A DNA stretch of 64,000 nucleotides from Sympetrum striolatum (Eukaryota > Arthropoda > Insecta > Odonata > Libellulidae): NCBI GenBank assembly GCA_947579665.1, contig OX388347.1, positions 19,150,562 through 19,214,561 on the forward strand, in the 5' to 3' direction. The notes beneath the pieces were generated by a model. The model saw only the letters and a list, made by a program, of their open reading frames with translations. It did no database searches and was not told the origin of the DNA. Position numbers and translations under genes: made by a program. Of this stretch, positions 48,001 to 60,900 are shown one piece after another; the first letter of the stretch is position 1, and each line of letters begins with the position of its first letter.

Positions 48001-50407
48001 TAAATGTATGATTACCAAATGCCTTACTATCTAGTCTCACCTCAGGTTCAACCGATGAATTCCATGCCACACTGGTGACCTCTCCAGAATGACCATCAAC
48101 TATGGCAACGGGAAACTTTTGAGCAACCGTGGTATCCCAAATAAACGCCCTTCCATCACTAGAACCACTCAATAAGTACTTGCCATCCATGCTCATACAA
48201 CTTTTCACATAAAATGAGTGTATGCTATGACCTCGATAAACAGACACTGGTTTAGAGTCAAAAGTAGTCACGTTGAAACAATAGACAGAGCTATCCATGC
48301 AGTTGGCAAACAGTCTTGTATTGCTAGGATCTAGGGTGAGGCATGTGAATCCGTTTGGAGAGCCTGGTCCTTTGTCAGGTAGTCTGCATTTAGGCATAGG
48401 AATTCTTTTGTATCCTGAATAGTTTTTTCTCATATCCCATGCCTTGATGACCCTAGAAAGATGAATTTCCAGATTAGCTAAGCCCAAGACTTCCCAAGAC
48501 CAGCGCTAAGCCTAACAAGATGTTCATAATGTCCAAAACCAGGAAAGTAAACCGAAAGCAAGAAGAAAAGATTAAAAAGAAATTACTAAAATTGAAATCT
48601 TTTGCCTTCATTTCCATAATTAGGATTTTATGATTCCCTTTGATTCTAAAATCAAATCTGCTGAATCAATTCGACAAAAATTGAAAATTTACAGTATTTC
48701 ATGTATCTAAAGTAGACCAGATGCAGACATATAATGATGCAGAAATCTTATAAGAATTTGAAAACCAAATTCTTCAGTCTTTGTGCAAAAATGCAATGTA
48801 AGTTTACATTCCAAATCATATCAGTTCTATCCATCTTATTGCACAACTATAAAACTCATGTGCAGAGGAAAAATCATGTGCAATAGTCAGGTGATTTTGC
48901 ACTTGTAATATACAAGGAAGGCTTTGAATCGATGAATTTGGTAACCTCGATAAATTATTCTCTGATCACCCAGATCACGATCTGATCCGATTATTCACTT
49001 ACGTGAACATTAATTACAGTAAATATTACTTACTGGGTTATAAAGACGACTGTTATGATTAATAAGTGATGAAAATTATACAGCTTACATTACTAAAATT
49101 GCACTAGATAACCAACCAATATACACAATTGACAAAATACATAAAGGTGCTTTACACCCAGCAGAAATTAATGATGCTAAAATAATAATAGTTAACTCAC
49201 CCATCTACAGCTCCACAAGTAATCAATGTATTTTCATCTTGAAAAACCATGCTGATGATAGAATTAGGGACGACATTAACATTTCTTTTCCTTTTTCCAG
49301 AAGTTGGTCCATCATAATTACCTAGATATTATAGTACGTGTTATTTAATGTTTAACTTCACATATAATCATTTTCTAAGAATCTCAAGGCATGAACAAAC
49401 CTAGTAATCCGTGTGCATTATCTATAGAGTTGTCCGGTTTAGTAGTGGGACAGTTATGACTTAGCCTTATATCCCAAATATTAATTTTTCCATCACGAGA
49501 ACCAGTCGCAAATATATCTGTAGAAGATGAAGAGAAAAGGATTGTTATCGTATAATAATGAAAATCATTAAAAACTGATGAAAAAAGATCATCCACTGTC
49601 GATTAACTTTCAGCCTACCATTTTGATTTGGTTTACAGGCAATGGTTTTGACGCTACCGGCGTGTCCCACAAACGTTGCTATCTTGCTAATATCAGACTG
49701 TTTTACATCCCAGAGAACAGCGCTTTGATCTCCTGAGACTGTTATCAGCTTCGGCTCATTTTCCATCCAAGCCACATCGAAAACAGCATTTCTGTGAGCT
49801 TGTTTGACTGAAAAACGAAATGAAATGTTAGATGAACGCTTATTAATGAGACTATTATTCTAAGGTTATAATTTCAACCTAATAATCATTAGTAATAAGC
49901 ATTAAAGGTAATATGAGTAAAAAGTATTATGAGTAAAAAGTATTAATAATTTCAATCAAATTTCATTTTAAGTCAAGCTATGATACGGGATCAAAAGATA
50001 AAAAAGGAGAACATCTAACTCGTTGATGGACTCACCTAGAATAGATGAATTCCTTGAACTTGTTTTCTGAAGTGCTAATATCCCTTCTTCGTTTGCAAGA
50101 GCTAAAACATCTTTAAAATCTGAGCTCGAGGAGTATTTACAGCAGTAAACCGGTGAAACTCCGATAAAATCCGGTTCAAATCCTACATGATGGTCAGATT
50201 TCAACAACCCCATGCGTTTAATCAAGGTGTCTTTATTATATAAAATGCCTGAAACTGAATATTCAATCAATAAACTATTGAAGTATATCATAAACCGTAG
50301 AAATGAAAAGTATAAATAATGGACTTTAGAAACAAACGATGATAGTAACACATGAAAAACTTACGGCCCAGCCTTTCTCTCTCTCGGAAATAAAGTAGAT
50401 CCTTCAT
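45001..50407 (-). CDS. DTL: Denticleless/CDT2, CRL4 ubiquitin-ligase substrate receptor
   Basis: Coding exons: 50407-50365, 50248-50036, 49807-49619, 49517-49401, 49321-49201, 48452-48041 and 45864-45001. All phases agree, giving 652 aa (vertebrate DTL about 730). CDT2 is the DDB1-CUL4 receptor that recognises PCNA-bound CDT1, p21 and SET8 in the nucleus. N-terminal WD40 repeats include DVLALANEEG, HRNAVFDVAW, SGDQSAVLWDV, ATGSRDGKINIWDIR (residues 152-166), FQDENTLITCGAVDG, KAWDMRKNY, LLSGSSDGRAFIWD and HSGEVTSVAW. WDIR (163-166) and WDMR (233-236) fit the WDXR motif for DDB1 binding. The Ser/Pro/Thr-rich tail has SIRNWV, KRRLEDLM, ENVDWLTKLSKERQ and a PIP-like SGNLLKFF at 635-642. A TGA lies in frame just upstream of the chosen ATG. 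Donors of exons 3 (GTAGGC) and 4 (GTTTGT) are weak. Confidence 0.95.
46276..46342. repeat. Possible pogo/Tigger-type MITE end in DTL intron 6
   Basis: TTTATCCGAACTTTTCAGGA, CCGAGGTCGGTTCAC and ATGTTCGCATAATAAG follow the theme of nested CCGAAC/GGTTCG inverted motifs found at ends of pogo/Tigger-type elements. Only one end is apparent; the matching end was not located, so it is a fragment at best. Confidence 0.35.
47408..47545. repeat. Possible TACAGTAAAACCT-type transposon end in DTL intron 6
   Basis: TACAGTAAAACCTGTGGAAT resembles the CAGTARAACCY start of pogo-like MITEs. AACCTGAATAATGTGGA occurs about 110 bp further on. No opposite end is seen. A weak call. Confidence 0.25.
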
Positions 50408-51206
50408 TTCTATTCTGTAAGGATTACTTCAAAATATTTGTTCAGGTTTCTCATACACAAACATATCTTGCGTAGCAGAACTAAATCCGCGGGAAAGTTT
50501 TCATTATGTGATATCGATGCTTTGTTGTTATGACATCTAGGTAGGATGTCCAACCTAAGTGTTTCCAACATTCCTCGGCGAATTTTAGGTAGAAAAGTAA
50601 ACGCTAAAGAATGATACAAGAGAGTATATTATTAATTTTACTATAGTTTTAAGTAATCCTTTTTTAAACATGTCTAATTTCTAACTCAAAGATAAACCAG
50701 ATTTTTCGGTTCCACAAGATCTGGAAAACTTCTTTGCTTAAAATTTTTTGGCAAATATCTTCTAATAAAATTATGATTTTATTGGTTTTATTGAGGTCGG
50801 CCCATAAATATAATCTTACATCAATCCTTTGATTATTATAGACCCAAGATTGTATAGAGAATAAAAATCGGACGATAATAGTGATGGGAGGAAAATAAAT
50901 AGGGGGATAATAATAATGCTGTGGTTGAAATTTCCTGTGAGGAGTTACTTGGTAATGTTGGCTACCATAGTTGACTCGTATGAGCGAATCATCGCCCAAA
51001 TAGTCAAAGAAACGTTTTTCAAAGACGGAACATCGTCTGCATTATTACTCTCAGCGACGCCAGCGGAGGGAAGTCGCACACTCTTCCATTGAAGTTGGAG
51101 TCTAGCCGTCATTGCACATGTTCTGGAAAGGTCTAGCCGAGAAGTGTTGTAGTATCCGAAAACATCATCTTTAAATTTAACCGCAGACTTATTAATTTAA
51201 ATAAGA
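50408..51206. promoter_or_regulatory. Shared upstream region of DTL (minus) and CCT4 (plus)
   Basis: The two start codons are 799 bp apart in divergent orientation. Nearest DTL: GCGGGAAA at 50489-50496 (E2F consensus, 82 bp upstream of the DTL ATG) and TATCGATG at 50512-50519 (7 of 8 bases of the DREF site). Nearest CCT4: GTTCTGGAAAGGTC at 51120-51133, a TTCnnGAA heat-shock-type inverted unit, and GTCTAGCCG twice (near 51110 and 51131). No TATA box was assigned. Small open frames at 50410-50999 have no domain and are ignored. Site functions are inferred from motifs only. Confidence 0.55.
50489..50496 (-). promoter_or_regulatory. E2F consensus site upstream of DTL
   Basis: TTTCCCGC on the DTL strand matches the E2F/DP consensus TTTSSCGC. 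DTL/CDT2 is a known E2F-responsive S-phase gene in vertebrates, so a promoter-proximal E2F site fits. It lies within 25 bp of the DRE-like TATCGATG. Confidence 0.5.
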
Positions 51207-54200
51207 ATGGCTCCTCTTGCTAAGACCAATGAAATTAAGAAACCTCAAAATTCAGCATACAGGGATAAGTCCAAGCCGATTGATATTCGAGGAAGTAATA
51301 TCGCAGCGGCAAAAGGTATTTTATCCTTTAGAATCCTAAAATAAACTTACATGAAGTATGCGTGTTTAAATAAAGTAAGAAATAATTATGGTTTCAGTTG
51401 CAGTATTCAAAAATCGCTTATAATTTATTGGTAACTTTGATTGATATCTCTTTCTATCCTCCACCGTCTTTTTTAATTTATAATGATATTAGGCTCATAG
51501 AAAGGTTATTATGTGCTCAAACATTAAATTTGAGCTACTATTATTCATCATGCACGAATTGGGCTGGTTATATTGCAGCTGTTACTCATTTCTCGAGGTA
51601 TAAATGACAGGTGCCCTTTTCGTACACAATTTAAGATTGCGTGGGCGTGATTAGTATTCCTTCATCAGCTTCAGTTTGAATTACAAGGTTTTTCAATTAA
51701 AAATTTACACATCATTAAAGTTAAAATGTCTGCAAATCTAGATTTAATTTCTGAAAAGGTAATAGCCATCCTCGGGATAGGCTGTCACTTCTTTGGAATT
51801 TAAGTCAATTTTAAGTGTTGTGCCCCTGAATTCCAAAGTTTCTGTAAATTATGTGATTCTTCTTTGCAATTGAATACATTTGCTTATCTTTCATGTAAGA
51901 GGATGCCGGTTCCTCAAGCTGGCACCATTTTTGTGTGTAATGGTGGTGCCATCCACCCACATTTACAATAATCATATATGAAGTAACTATAGAGAATTGA
52001 CATAAATTTTTCATCAAAGATGCATTTATGGTTTATGAAGCATAAGGAGATTTGTAACGTATTTTAATGCTTGATCAACTCAGTATAACAATTTATCAGC
52101 TTAATTTTACTTACTACCCTTAAGCTTGTGATGAAGTAGTAGTTTTATTACTTTTAGTAACTCGTAATGAATTTTAAATCATAGATTTCTTAACTTGTCC
52201 CAGTTTCTATTTATGTAGATCAGTTAATTCATTCATAAGTTTGGTGGTAGTAATTGTAGTAACTGGATTGAACTTCTGATATACTATCATCTCTAGATCA
52301 ATTAATTAAATCTTAGTGCTGGTTAGTTATATTTAATCTTTCAAAAACAGTTTTCTGTAACGTGTAAGTGATGAGGCTTTGTCAATTACCTGCAAATGCA
52401 AGATTTTTCTTGCTAGTAATTTTATTATTAAATTTAATATTCACAGTGTCAATTATTTTTTGGGAGGTAATTTCATGTAGAAACTCCCCACTATAGTCAG
52501 ATAATTGTGCATTATCATTTTTCTGTGGAAAGTTCCTCTTTCAAAATTTTATTTTCACCTTGAAATTTCCCAAAAGCTGTTGCAGATGCTATTAGAACCA
52601 GTCTCGGTCCTCGAGGGATGGACAAAATGATCCAGGCAGCAAATGGGGAAGTAACAATTACAAATGACGGTGCAACAATTCTGAAGCAAATGAATTTGGG
52701 TCATCCTGCTGCAAAAATGGTGAGAATCTTAAAAATTTACCCAGATACATTAGCTAAGACTAGTCTGTATCTTATTCATCAGTGCTGATTTATTTACCTT
52801 CTCTACCAGTTTTAGTTTTCTTTAACTTTCTGTTAACTGATCGTTTAACAGTCTTGCTCATAATCACCACTTGATGATTCATCATCTAATTTCTTCCAAA
52901 ACTTACAGTGAAGTAGTCTACAGATATGTATGTAGCAGCATTGAACATTTTATATTTTTGTGCCTATAAATCCCAAAAGGTTTGAGATGAAAATAATAGG
53001 CAGGAAACTTTGAGTCCTGTTATCTTAGTGTAGTATATCTCTCTCATGACTCCTCCTCCTCCTGGTTGACGGTAAACCGTGGTCTTCCGCAAGGTTCCAT
53101 ACTCGGCCCATTGTTGTTTTCTCTTTTTATAAATGATTGCCCTCAAGTTATTAAATTCTGCAAATTTCATTTATACGCTGATGATTTGCAAATCTACATA
53201 GATTCACCTGTGTCAAACTTCACGGACTCGATCACTCGCATCAACCATGACCTAACTAAAATTCATGAATGGAGTAAGAAAAACTTTCTCACTATAAATC
53301 CGTCTAAGTCACAAGCTGTCATAATTGGTCACCCAAAACTATTAAATTCACTAGATCGAAACAACATTCCAACACCAATCCTAAATGGATCTAAAATCCC
53401 ATATGGCAGCTCAGTAACAAACCTAGGTGTTATCATAAACGAAAACCTCTCATGGTCCGAGCAAGTAATTCAAATATGCAAAAGAGTATATTCATCTCTT
53501 CACTCTCTTAGACGATTAGGATATTTTTTATCTCCACCTCTGAAAGCCAAACTTGTAAATTCGTTGATCATGCCGCATTTTGATTATGGAGATGTAGTGT
53601 ACCAGGATCTATCCGGAGAATTAGCTCTGAAGTTACAAAGAGCACAGAACGCATCTATAAGATTTATTTTTAAGTTACGAAAGTATGATCATGTCTCTGA
53701 ATCATACAAACAATTATGCTGGCTAAGGCTAGAATCTCGAAGGAAATTGCATGTACTATCTATTGTTTATAGCATCCTAACTACGCAAAAGCCAGAGTAC
53801 ATTGCTTCGGAATTCGTGAACTTATTTTCTGTCCATAGGTGCAACACAAGAGGTTGCGACAACTTACTCATTCCACATCATAGAACCGAAATTTTTCATA
53901 ACTCTTTTATCGTAACTGCAAGCAAGCTTTGGAACATCCTTCCCCTCGAAATTAAGTCCTCTATCACAGCTCGCGCTTTTAAAAGTAAATGTCGCACTTA
54001 TCTCATGGGAAACGATCTCCCTATTTAAAGGGTCATTTCTACTCTTAGCGGCAACGCACAGAAATTTCATCCTCCTACTGATTTTAAATCTAATCGCCAA
54101 AGCACTGTGAATCTCACCATTATATACTATACTTATCTACTGGTTCTCTCCAAATCTCTTAAACCCTTCAAACTACAAACGTCACTGCAAACATGAAAAT

Positions 54201-54908
54201 AATGTCTCTGGTCTTTCTGGTCCTTGTTTTTTCCTTAAATTTACGTTTTTTACTTTCTTTCAATTTGTACTTATATACTTCATGTACTGTCTTACTGACA
54301 CCATATTATTTACGTTTTTACATATTTTTGACTTTATACTATATGTATGCATTGAACATGTTAATATTATACATAAAAATTGTGTTCCATTGAAGTGTAC
54401 AATTGAGATATTTTGTCTTCAATTTTCATATATATATTGCTGTTGTAAATAAAATTATCTCTTCTTTATTCTAGTAATATAAGTCTTTTCTCACCGGTTT
54501 CCTATCCCTATGTTGTGTTGATATCTATGTTTTATGTAATATTGACATGTGTGTATGCTTTAAAATATGTTATTTTATGTTATGTTATATATGTTAAAAT
54601 TTTATTGATGTATCCTATATATGTACCTATTGATAGTGTATTTATAAAATGTAATCATTTTTCTTACCATCTTTTTAGTTAATACTATCGGTAGGTTTGC
54701 GCAGGTTTTTCACACCCCCCTTCTTAGTGGGTGTTTTCCTGCAGTGGATAAATTTTTTTTCCTAAGAATTTCTTAGGTTTTTTACATCCACAATTTCTTC
54801 TCAAATCTTTTTCATACTATCTCTTTAAATTAATTATTTATGTATTGTATGACGATGGGTTAGATGGAAGAGGAGACTTTTAGTCTCAATCTCGCCCGAA
54901 TAAAGCCG

Positions 54909-54964
<56 letters not shown>

Positions 54965-57900
54965 TTAAGTTAGGCTTACCTCAGCAAAGTAGCTGCGTTA
55001 GTAATCAGAGTTGATTTCCAAAATGTAGAACAGATGGATAAATATCCATAGTTTTGTAATTTTCCTCCTTGGATTGAAAGGTGTACAGTTAGATGACGCC
55101 ATTAAAATAGCTGTAGCCTGGGATGCTTTCATAAAGTGAACCATTATTTTCTTGATTATCATATGAAGTTATAAGGATGTTATGGACGGATGGATGGACT
55201 TATATCATATAAGTTATAAAGATGAGTTGAAATTCTGATAAGTAAATAAGGTAACTTTTGGATTAATCCTTACTTTGGGGTGTTTTCCAAGTGGATGAAC
55301 GGTGGGTCTACAAAGAAAAGATTGGAGGCTCTCAAGACGTAGGTGCGGCATAAATTGGGAAAAGTAGGTTTCTTCATCATCATGTGGTGTTATGCCTGGA
55401 AGCAGGTCCTGCACGACACTGCCGTCTCCAATCCCTATGGAGGCTATGGCCTTCTCCTTAGTCTCTCTATAATTCTTGATCCTCACCTCATTTACCATCT
55501 TTACTCTTCTTCCTCTCTTTTTCCTTCCTTCCACTGAGCCTTCTAAGGCCACTTGTAGTGTGCTATTTCCTCTAATTGCGTGATCTAACCAGTTAGCTTT
55601 CCTTTTTCTTCTTTCCTTCATCATCCTTCTTTCACTTTATTTAAGATCTCATTTCTCACCATTCCTATAGATGGATAGATCCATCTCACCTTCTCAATCC
55701 TTCTCCACACCCACATTTCAAATGCCTCATTCTATTCCTTTCCCACTTCCTTAACATCCTTGCCTCACATCCATACATTGCTATGCTTCATACTTAACAC
55801 TTTGCTATCCTTTTTCTCAGCTCTAGATCTAGGTTCTTACGGCACAGCAAGTTTCTCTTTTGGCTGAAGGCTTCTTTTGCCATTGCAACACTTCTCCAAT
55901 CATCTGTTATCATAGTTCCTAGGTACCTATAGCTTTTAACTTTTTCTATTATGCCTTCATTCATTCTCACATTTGTATGATCTTCACAGTTTACTAGCAC
56001 CACCTTTGTTTTTCCTGTTAATCTTCATCCTGTGTTCATTCGTCCCTTCTTCCAGAGCCTTAAGCAAAATTTGGAATGCTTGGAAGTCATCAGCCGAGAT
56101 AACTATATCATCTGCAAATCTTATATTTCTTATCTTCCTCCCTCCAGTATAAACTCCTTCCTCTTTCCCATCAAATACTTTTTGGATCATTTCCTCAACA
56201 TATTCATTAAACAAGGTTGGTGACAGCATCCCTGCCTTACTCCTCTAGCAAGATCCACCCATTTGGTCAAATCCTCATTTATTTGTAAAGCAGCGTTTTG
56301 TTTCATGTACAGTTCTCGAATAAGTTTTCTTTATTAGTTTTTAGTATTCTATTAAGAATTAATCTATCTGATAGCAATCTTGTGCTGGCAAAATCCATGT
56401 ATATTATGTCTTCTCCTTTTATGATTTTTGAACTATGTATTAGCTATAAACAATTTTTACTCTGCAGAATTCCACTAATCTTTCACCTCTTTACTCCTAA
56501 ACCATATTTTCCCACTACCGTGCCGTCTTCCCCTTCTCCAACTATAGCATTCCAATCTCTCATAATTACTCTATAGCAACCCTTCTCTTCTTCTCATACA
56601 TCCTATCTACATCTTGTATTTATTTCCGTATTTCCGGGTATTTAAGTCCGACAGCACCGGGAGTCGAACCCGGGTCTCCTGATTGCCGGTCAGGTGCTCT
56701 GTCCGTCTATCTATATCTTCTTCTTCATAATCTGATGTAGGCATATACGCTTGTATAATGGCTAAATCTTTTGGTTACATTCCAATTCTTACTGCTATTA
56801 ATCTATCATCAAAATATGTTACCTTTTGTACCCTTTTTGCTGCTTCATTTCTCATGATTATTCCCACTCCATTTTTTCCCCTCTGAGTTAAAGTAGGTTT
56901 GATACAAAACATGGGAGTACTAGAGATGGCTCGAGATGGAAAAGTTTTATGCTAAGTAGTAAAACAACAGCAGAAGAAATAGGGGGGTTCAATTTTAATA
57001 AAAGATGGATTATTGAAATTAAAGTTAGGATTCAAGGGAAAAGACAAAGGATGTTGGGTCATATTAAGGTTTGGATGAGTTACAGAAGGATATGAAATAG
57101 GAATTCTAGGGCACGCAAACCTTACCTACAAACTTTTATGCCCCTTCTTTTGGCCTTTCCTTAAGTTGTTCAATATTATTAATTTCAATCACTTAAATAT
57201 TTGAGCACTTGTCTTGTTACCATATTTACCACTTCTCGTCAGATATAAAGTTATTTTCCAGATTCTATTACAAAGTTCAAATTTGAACTATATTTCTAAT
57301 TATTAGCATATCATAAGCTTTATTAGTTTTTCTGAAGTTTTAATAGGCAATCTCTAATTTTTTTCTTAACATTGTTTTTGTATTCACTGATTGTTTAATA
57401 TTTGACTGATTAATTATCAAGAATCCTTGGCTTAAAATTAAAGACTTCTCTGGTGACCTTTTCATAAAAAATTCTACATTGTGAAGTTTTTACCATAATT
57501 TATTATTGTGGATAGCCAGTACTTGCAAGTTAGCTCTAATCTTTTGTACTTTTATAGCATCATTGGGAAACACATTTCCACAAACAATTTTGATGCTGGT
57601 ATCTTGTTAAAGGAATTAAAGTGTTTTAAAGAAATATTCTTGTTACAAAATTTGCTTTGTTGACAACACCATGTATTTCTCATTTACAGTTAGTGGAATT
57701 GTCGAAGGCTCAAGATATAGAAGCCGGAGATGGCACCACTAGTGTTGTTGTGGTTGCTGGAAGCTTCTTGGAGGCTGCAGAGAAGCTTTTGCAGAGAGGA
57801 ATTCATCCCTCGATTATATCAGACGCATTCCAGAAAGCTGCCTTCAAGTCTGTAGAGATTTTGAAGAGCATGTCAAAGCCATTGGATCTCTGCGACAAGG

Positions 57901-60900
57901 AGAGCTTAATCAAAAGTGCCTCCACCGCCTTGAATTCAAAGGTCTGTAATCATGAAGAGTAATTTGCTAGCATTAACAGATTTCTTAAAACAGTAATACT
58001 TGGCCCTTTTTCTTATCATGCTGAAGCTTTTTTTCATTCTGTTTGAAAATCAATTTGTATTTATTTATTTTTTTTCAGTTTGTGATGTTTGCATTGTAGG
58101 AGATCAAGGTCAATACGGTTCATACTTATTATTTTTCATATTGTGTTATTTTGAACCTTAAAAATATTAGATATAGATTTTTAACCTTAGAAGAAGATTT
58201 TTACATTTTTAAATAGTTTTCAATAAAACCATTTTTCTTCCCTTGTCTCTTCAAGCTATATCAAGTCCAATTTATGAAACCCTAACCATTTTCCTTGAAT
58301 CATTCATATGGTGCCCTTCTATTTCTGATCAGTTCTTGATAAGTTCTTTCCTGTATGCATGTTTACTTGCTGTGGCCTGTTTTGCTCGATACTGATTTGT
58401 TACTGTATTGTAACCAGTTTCACTTTAAAGTAATTTGTCGAGTTTTATTAATATGTACCCTAACCAGTTCAAAAAGGTGATGCAACTTCCTTGATTAATT
58501 CATATGCTACTTTAATCATCTTGAAATGAACAATTTAGTAGACTGGTGTATAATCCTTGTTTTTAATTTCCTTTTAGGTTGTTTCTCAACAATCAAGCCT
58601 CCTTGCTCCCTTGGCTGTAGAAGCTGTTATGAAAGTCATTGATCCTGCTAAGGACAGCAATGTTGATCTTAAGGTAATATTTCTGCTTGATTGTGAAACG
58701 GTATGATTCTTCTAGTGATAATAATATCTATCTTTAAGTAAGTTTGTCTTTAAAATTGAGAAATAATTTATCCAAGCAGTGTGATTTGTGAAATTAATCC
58801 TCATGAAGTAACATGTGCATTTAAGAAAAGTATAATTAACCTATAGTTGTAGTAGCAGCTGGGAAATGTTATGAAAAACTTAAGTCACTTACATAATGAC
58901 ATAATAAGAGATTAATTCTTTTCTGAGAGTCAAAGTATACTTTGAAAGCTTCATGGGAAATATATGCGGATAAATATTGCATTAAATTGGTGATTGTTGC
59001 TGTTGTAAAACAAAGAATTGGTACATTTTTTCTTGACCGAAAGTCAACTTATTTATGCTTCCTATCATTTATAAGTTATTTATTGGATTGAGTGATGTGT
59101 GTGATATTTCCATATAAAAGGATAATTTCTCATTTTTGACTTGAGTAGATGGTTCACATATTTTTTGTGTGTGTATGTCCAAGTGATTATCTCTTGGCAT
59201 GTTTGTATCAACCATAATAATACTTTATTGTTGTCTCTGAAAGTAATTATCATCTCTTTCCAGGATATAAAAATAATCAAAAAATTGGGTGGCACTGTTG
59301 AAGATACTGAGTTGGTGGAAGGCCTTGTTTTTACCCAACCAGGAGCAGGAACCAACTATCCAAAGAGGATCGAGAAAGCTAAAATTGCCCTCATCCAGTT
59401 CTGCATTTCTCCTCCTAAAACTGATGTAAGACTTCAATCTTACTTATCTTTACATTTCTTTCCAAAATGTATATGAGATACCATATTGAATGCTTTTCTC
59501 TTCACAGATGGATCATAATGTGGTTGTAACAGATTATGCTGCTATGGACCGTGTTCTCAAAGAGGAACGTGCTTATATTCTGAACATTGTGAAGCAAATC
59601 AAGAAGAGCGGATGCAATGTACTTCTTGTTCAGAAATCTATTCTAAGGTATGATATTATGCTGCACTGTATATACTCGTGTACTAGTTTTCCTTAAAATA
59701 CAATTTTTAACAAAACAATTATGTAAAGCTCTCTTATATATGAGGTATTTACATTCAGTTTAGCAATATGTTATATTTTTTGGCCTGGGGTAAACTTCAG
59801 CAAACCTCTCCCCTCGATTATAATAGTTGTTAAATTTAAATTATTGATCTATAACTTAATTATATGCATCTTAATGGTTGTCATAGTTTGTATAGGGTTT
59901 AAAGATTGTGCGCAAGATTGGAAAAATCTGTTCAGTTCAGGGGTATTTATGTTATTTTCTTCAGTTCACTTGTGATTATTGGATATAAATTTTTGATCTA
60001 ATCATCTCACAAATCTGGGGTAACATTCATCTTTGTAATGTGGTGATGTTTGCACAGTATTTTATGCAAGCGTTATAATCAGCATTGCTATCCACACTTG
60101 AGTATTTCACCGGCAACCAATATTAATGAATTAAAACATTGTTTTGATAATGGATCCTTTAAGTAGATAAATCTATTGGTTTTAATTAAAGTTATGTAAG
60201 CCTTGACAATTTGGTATCATTACTGTTTTAGTAACAATGATTTTGCTTTTCATAATCTGATCTCTTCTAATGTAGGGATGCAGTCAGTGATCTCGCTCTT
60301 CATTTCCTAGACAAAATTAAGGTCATGGTCCTGAAGGACATTGAAAGGGATGATATTGAATTTGTTACTAAGGTAAGAAATAAGTAAGCACTAAAATTTC
60401 TGAATATTTGATGAAAGATGCTTCATATTCATGAGTTTGACTTTTGTCTCTGCAGACTTTGAATTGCAGACCAATTGCTAGTTTGGACCATTTCTTGCCT
60501 GAATATTTTGGAAATGCAGAGCTTGTTGAAGAGGTAGCTACTGGAAGCAGCAAATTTGTTAAGGTAAGAATGGGATTAATCACATCGAGGGATGGTATTA
60601 GAATTTTAAGGAATTGATGAAACCTTTGCTTATTGTGGGTTTTTCAAACTGGATTGAAATTGTTCTTAGAGTATCTGTATTGAATGTTCTTAGTCAATTT
60701 TGTTGAGTTGTTAGCTGGGTTCTTTTGGGGTCCTGTTCACCTGCAGGAACTCAACTTGCATATCCAACTATATAGTAAGGAAACTATAGTCATGCATGAC
60801 TCATGTTGTTCATCATCTCAGCATTCAGTATACAAATTGTTAATTGCTAAACTATCCATTTTTTTTCAGTACATAAGGAAAGTAGGTATTCCTAGGTTTG

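Larger units (their letters stand above)
53045..54962 (+). mobile_element. 5'-truncated LINE with (TTA)n tail in CCT4 intron 2
   Basis: It starts at or near a CTCCTCCTCCTCCT run and enters directly into reverse transcriptase. A 3' UTR of about 880 bp follows the stop at 54026-54028, then AATAAA (54899-54904) and a (TTA/ATT)n tail to about 54962. It lies in the same orientation as CCT4. Simple-repeat tails of this kind are typical of I/CR1/Jockey-group LINEs. No target-site duplication could be confirmed. The long open frame shows it inserted recently compared with the other elements in the window. Confidence 0.85.

Noticed and set aside
50410..50999. Minus-strand frames of 69 and 111 codons upstream of DTL
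   Set aside because: They end in stops before the DTL start, lack domains, and the DTL N-terminus is explained by the short exon at 50407-50365.
59080..59476. Additional frames across CCT4 exon 5 on both strands
   Set aside because: They are read-through into introns or antisense shadows; the exon is 59264-59425.
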